A DNA stretch of 25,076 bases, taken from Chloroflexota bacterium. GTDB lineage: Bacteria; Chloroflexota; UBA4733. Positions within the stretch are counted from its first letter, which is position 1. Each line of letters opens with the position of its first letter. Under the pieces are notes generated by a model. The model was not told the origin of the DNA. It saw nothing but the letters and a program-made list of their open reading frames with translations, and ran no database searches. Shown piece after piece: positions 22,060-25,076 of the stretch. The translations under genes were made by a program, and so were the position numbers. The stretch spans positions 1 to 25,076 of the forward strand of contig JAICXR010000002.1 in the NCBI GenBank assembly GCA_025980355.1, given 5' to 3'.

Positions 22060-24693
22060 ATGGTCGTCACTGAGCCGCGTCCGGCGCCTGCGGCCATCGA
22101 GGAGTCCGATGGCGTCGCGCCATCGCTTGACCGGCCGTTGCTGGCCGGCGTCCGCGTGAACTGGGAGCTCGTCGCCCTGGTCGCCCTGGTCGCCCTGGCC
22201 CTGGTCCTGCGCCTGGTGACCCTGGGCGATAAGCCTTTCCATCACGATGAGAGCCAGGACGCCTACTTCTCCTGGATCCTCTATTCCGGCGGCGGCTACA
22301 AATATGACCCCCTCTTGCACGGGCCGCTGCGCTTCTATCTGATCTCCCTGATGTACCTGCTTTTCGGGGTCGGCAACTTCACGGCCCGCCTCGCCCCGGC
22401 ACTGATGGGCACGGCGATGGTCGCGCTACCGTATTTCCTGCGCCGGCAGTTGGGGAGGCTGGCCGCCTTCGGCGCCGCCGTCCTGCTCTGCCTGTGCCCG
22501 TCTTACCTCTACTTCTCGCGCTTCACCCGCGAAGACATCTATTTCGCCTGCCTGACGCTGGCGCTCATGGTGGCCGTCTTCCGCTTCCTTGCCCACCCGC
22601 GACCCTGGCAGCCGGCGCTCATCCTCGGCCTGCTGGCCGCCAGCTTCGCCACCAAAGAGACGACGTTCATCACCGTCTTCATTGCCGGCACCTTCTTCCT
22701 GCTGGTGCTCGCCTGGCACGTCGGTGTCGCCCGGCGCGCCGGCATGCCGGTGGCCCAGACGCCCTTGATCGCCGCGGTGCGGTCGGTGGGGCTGGACGCT
22801 TGGCTCTGGGGCTTCGCCAGCTTCATCGCCGTGTTCACCGTGCTCTTCACCACCTTCTTCACCAACCCGCAAGGGCTGCAGGACGGCATCGTCAAGAGCA
22901 TCCAATACTGGCTGGCCCAGCAGCCGGTCGGGCGCGGCGACGAACCCTGGTACTACTACCTGGTCTTGCTGCCGGCTTACGAGTGGCCGGAGATCGTCGC
23001 CGGCGCCGTCGGCCTGATCGTCGTGCTCCGCCGCCCGACGCTGCTTGGCCTGTTCCTGGTCTGGTCCTTCGTGCTGAGCATGGGGATCTATTCCTGGGCC
23101 GGCGAGAAGATGCCCTGGCTGTTGATCCATCCGCTCCTGCCCTTGCTGCTGCTGGCCGGGGTCGGCGTGCAGGCGCTCTGGCGGGGACGTGATCGCGTGG
23201 CCGGGAAGATCGGGCTGGCCGTCTGCGCCGTTGGCGCGCTGTACATGCTGCACGCGACGACCGCCCTGTCCTACGGCCATCCCGCCGACCCGGAAGAGTT
23301 CCTGGTGTATACGCAGTCGTCGACCGCCGTCCCCCCGGTCAGCCAGCAGATCCTGGCGATCGACCGCCGCGTGTTCGACGCCACCGGCCAGCACCTCAAG
23401 CTGGACATCGACACGACGGACGGCGTGGACTGGCCATGGGCCTGGTACCTGCGCGACCTGAAGACCTCCTCCTTCGTCGATATGGGGCCGAACTCGAGCT
23501 ATACCCCGGCCGCCCAGGCCCTGCTGGTGGACGACAGCGACCGCACCCGGCTGCTGCCGCAACTCGGCAGTTACACCGGCTACCGTTTCCCGTTGCGGGT
23601 CTGGTGGATCCCCGACTACCAGCACGCCACGCTCAAGGACTGGGCGACCTGGCTGCTCTGGCGCACGCCCTGGAATCCCGAAGGCTCCCTTGACGAATGG
23701 CTCTACGTCCGCAATGACGTGCCGGGCGCCGGTATCATCGGCGGCGGCGGTGTAGCGCCGTCCGGCACCGCCCCGGTCGCCGCGGCCAGTCCGTCCGCCG
23801 GCACCGCCACCGGCGTCCTGCCGGCGCCCACGGTCGTCACGGCGGCCCGTGTCATCGCGCCAGTTACCGGTAATGTGCCCGTGCTGAACCAGCCTCGTCA
23901 GGTTGCCGCCCTACCCGATGGCAGCCTTCTGGTGGTGGACCAGGGCAGCAACAGCGTCACCAAGCTCGCTCCCGACGGCACGGTAGCGGCTTCCTTCACC
24001 GGTTCCGGTACCACGGCGCTGAAGAACCCGACCGGCGTCGGGGTGGACAGCAAAGGCAACGTGTTCGTGGCGGACACCTGGAACCACCGCATCGTCAAGC
24101 TGGATAGCAGCCTGCATTTCGTCACGGCCTGGGGCAGCTACGGCACGACCGGCGGCCAGGCAACGGGCCAGCCGGCGCAGTTCTACGGCCCGCGAGCGAT
24201 TGCCATCGACAGCCACGACGACGTCTACGTCACCGACACCGGCAACAAGCGCATTCAGGAATTCGATGACAACGGCAAGTTCCTGGCCCAGTTCGGCGGG
24301 GTGGGCGACGGCCCCGGCCACCTCAACGAACCGGTCGGCCTGGCGATTGCCCCGGACGGCAATCTGGTCGTCGCCGATCTCTGGAATCGCCGCATGCAAG
24401 TGCTGACGCCGACCGGCCAGCCCGTGGCGCAGTGGCCCGTGCTCACCTGGCAGACTAACGTCCACGACGAGCCCTACGTGGCCGTTGGGCCGGATGGGAT
24501 GATCTATGTCACCGACCCCAACGTCGTGCCCGGTCGCGTGCTCGTCTACTCCGCCAAAGGGGATCCCCTGGCCGTCTGGACGCTCGCCGGCACCGCCCTC
24601 AGCGACCCGACCGGTCTGGCCGTCGGCCCGAACAACGAGCTGTATATCACCGACAGCGGCAACCGGCGCATCGTGGCGGTGGCGGGGAAGTAA
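22060..24693 (+). CDS. Agl23-like (TIGR03663) membrane protein fused to an NHL-repeat beta-propeller
   Basis: Residues 1-555 are a GT-C-like membrane protein with roughly ten helices. The first luminal loop carries KPFHHDESQDAYFSWILYSGGGYKYDPLLHGPLR, the hallmark of the TIGR03663 'flippase activity-associated Agl23' family; the acidic HDES (62-65) is placed like the catalytic motif of GT-C glycosyltransferases. A Gly/Ala/Pro/Thr linker (about 556-605) leads to a C-terminal NHL propeller (606-877) with repeats such as LPDGSLLVVDQGSNSVTKL, DSKGNVFVADTWNHRIVKL, DSHDDVYVTDTGNKRIQEF, APDGNLVVADLWNRRMQVL and GPNNELYITDSGNRRIVAV. The propeller should lie outside the membrane and bind a protein or glycan. 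The ribosome-binding site is weak. Fusion is real: one uninterrupted frame. Confidence 0.92.
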   Translation: MVVTEPRPAPAAIEESDGVAPSLDRPLLAGVRVNWELVALVALVALALVLRLVTLGDKPFHHDESQDAYFSWILYSGGGYKYDPLLHGPLRFYLISLMYLLFGVGNFTARLAPALMGTAMVALPYFLRRQLGRLAAFGAAVLLCLCPSYLYFSRFTREDIYFACLTLALMVAVFRFLAHPRPWQPALILGLLAASFATKETTFITVFIAGTFFLLVLAWHVGVARRAGMPVAQTPLIAAVRSVGLDAWLWGFASFIAVFTVLFTTFFTNPQGLQDGIVKSIQYWLAQQPVGRGDEPWYYYLVLLPAYEWPEIVAGAVGLIVVLRRPTLLGLFLVWSFVLSMGIYSWAGEKMPWLLIHPLLPLLLLAGVGVQALWRGRDRVAGKIGLAVCAVGALYMLHATTALSYGHPADPEEFLVYTQSSTAVPPVSQQILAIDRRVFDATGQHLKLDIDTTDGVDWPWAWYLRDLKTSSFVDMGPNSSYTPAAQALLVDDSDRTRLLPQLGSYTGYRFPLRVWWIPDYQHATLKDWATWLLWRTPWNPEGSLDEWLYVRNDVPGAGIIGGGGVAPSGTAPVAAASPSAGTATGVLPAPTVVTAARVIAPVTGNVPVLNQPRQVAALPDGSLLVVDQGSNSVTKLAPDGTVAASFTGSGTTALKNPTGVGVDSKGNVFVADTWNHRIVKLDSSLHFVTAWGSYGTTGGQATGQPAQFYGPRAIAIDSHDDVYVTDTGNKRIQEFDDNGKFLAQFGGVGDGPGHLNEPVGLAIAPDGNLVVADLWNRRMQVLTPTGQPVAQWPVLTWQTNVHDEPYVAVGPDGMIYVTDPNVVPGRVLVYSAKGDPLAVWTLAGTALSDPTGLAVGPNNELYITDSGNRRIVAVAGK
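22171..22197 (+). repeat. Three 9-bp tandem repeats inside the first membrane helix of the Agl23-NHL gene
   Basis: GTCGCCCTG is repeated three times in a row and encodes VAL-VAL-VAL within the first helix. Gain or loss of units by slippage would keep the frame and alter helix length by three residues. Confidence 0.8.
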
Positions 24694-24709
24694 CGCCTTC
24701 CCGAGAGCC

Positions 24710-25076
24710 TTACTTCCACGCCGGGATTACGACGGTCTTCAGAAGCACCGCCGAGAAGAGCGCCAGGAGGATCGTCGCCAGGGCCAGGATGAGCGGCGAC
24801 AGCCGCGGACCGGCGAGGCGCGAGAGGCCGAGCATAAAGAAGAGGCCGATGCCGCCGAGGCCGGGGAACAGGTAGCGGCCCTGGGCCTGGATGAAGGTCA
24901 GGTTGTATTGCACGTCGGAGGCCGCGACCAGCACCGGCCAGACGAGGACGAGCAGCACCTCACCGGCCTTGGCCCAGCGAACGGGACCGAGCGCCTCGCT
25001 GCGGAGGGCCCGGAACAGCGCGACGACCAGTCCGGCTCCGGCCAGCACCGATAACAGCACCAACACGGGATACACC
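24710..25076 (-). CDS. C-terminal part of a polytopic membrane protein (GT-C / DUF2142-like)
   Basis: Only the last 121 or so codons are present; the start lies beyond the right edge. The fragment has about four hydrophobic segments: YPVLVLLSVLAGAGLVVALF, LLVLVWPVLVAA, GLGGIGLFFMLGL and LSPLILALATILLALFSAVLLKTVVI. The motif NLTFIQAQGRYLFPGLGGI is typical of the C-terminal region of DUF2142 and related GT-C membrane glycosyltransferases. Its stop faces that of the Agl23-NHL gene 16 bases away. The assignment rests on that motif and is moderate; a function in surface glycan assembly would fit the neighbours. Confidence 0.6.
   Translation of the reverse strand, partial: VYPVLVLLSVLAGAGLVVALFRALRSEALGPVRWAKAGEVLLVLVWPVLVAASDVQYNLTFIQAQGRYLFPGLGGIGLFFMLGLSRLAGPRLSPLILALATILLALFSAVLLKTVVIPAWK

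Overview
This is a GC-rich bacterial chromosomal segment with tightly packed genes. The content suggests a Chloroflexota organism (Thermomicrobia or a relative) but does not prove it. Pointers are an Agl23-type membrane protein fused to NHL repeats, a large Alu-type SRP RNA, a DUF4446-selA pair, a sensory-rhodopsin-transducer-family protein and UPF0104 flippase-like proteins. I see no phage, plasmid, CRISPR or transposase genes.

Layout. (1) 1-2500, minus strand: a promoter drives DUF4446 and selA (start/stop overlap TGATG), followed by the 5' part of prfB, which carries a canonical +1 programmed frameshift site and leaves the window. (2) 2680-5260: a small PRC-barrel-like protein, a hydroxypyruvate-isomerase-like TIM barrel, and a divergent Tat-type lipoprotein solute-binding protein without its permeases. 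(3) 5264-8650: an FAD-dependent oxidoreductase, a polyprenyl-phosphate-type GT2 glycosyltransferase and a UPF0104 flippase-like protein, probably a lipid-linked sugar module. (4) 8660-11340: RNA and translation genes, namely large SRP RNA, a SAM methyltransferase-like protein, a DUF503 protein, tRNA-Ser(GGA), tRNA-Ser(CGA) and mnmA. (5) 11344-12410: a small membrane protein and a SAM hydrolase of the DUF62 family, coupled to mnmA. (6) 12551-18429: a large divergent pair, an 1180-residue membrane-anchored TPR protein and a lipoprotein with a Lon-type (S16) Ser-Lys protease domain but no ATPase domain. (7) 18439-21354: a second UPF0104 protein, murA and an ASRT-family protein. (8) 21355-25076: a structured repeat, a gene-poor stretch, the Agl23-NHL fusion and the C-terminal end of a membrane protein on the minus strand.

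Three intergenic gaps hold nested inverted-repeat elements (9504-9617, 12423-12535, 21371-21517). They differ in sequence but share a multi-hairpin design. The least ordinary protein content is the divergent TPR/S16-lipoprotein pair and the NHL-fused Agl23. Together with GT2 and the two UPF0104 proteins, the latter hints at a cell-surface glycan or lipid-linked sugar system. No complete new defence or mobile system is visible.
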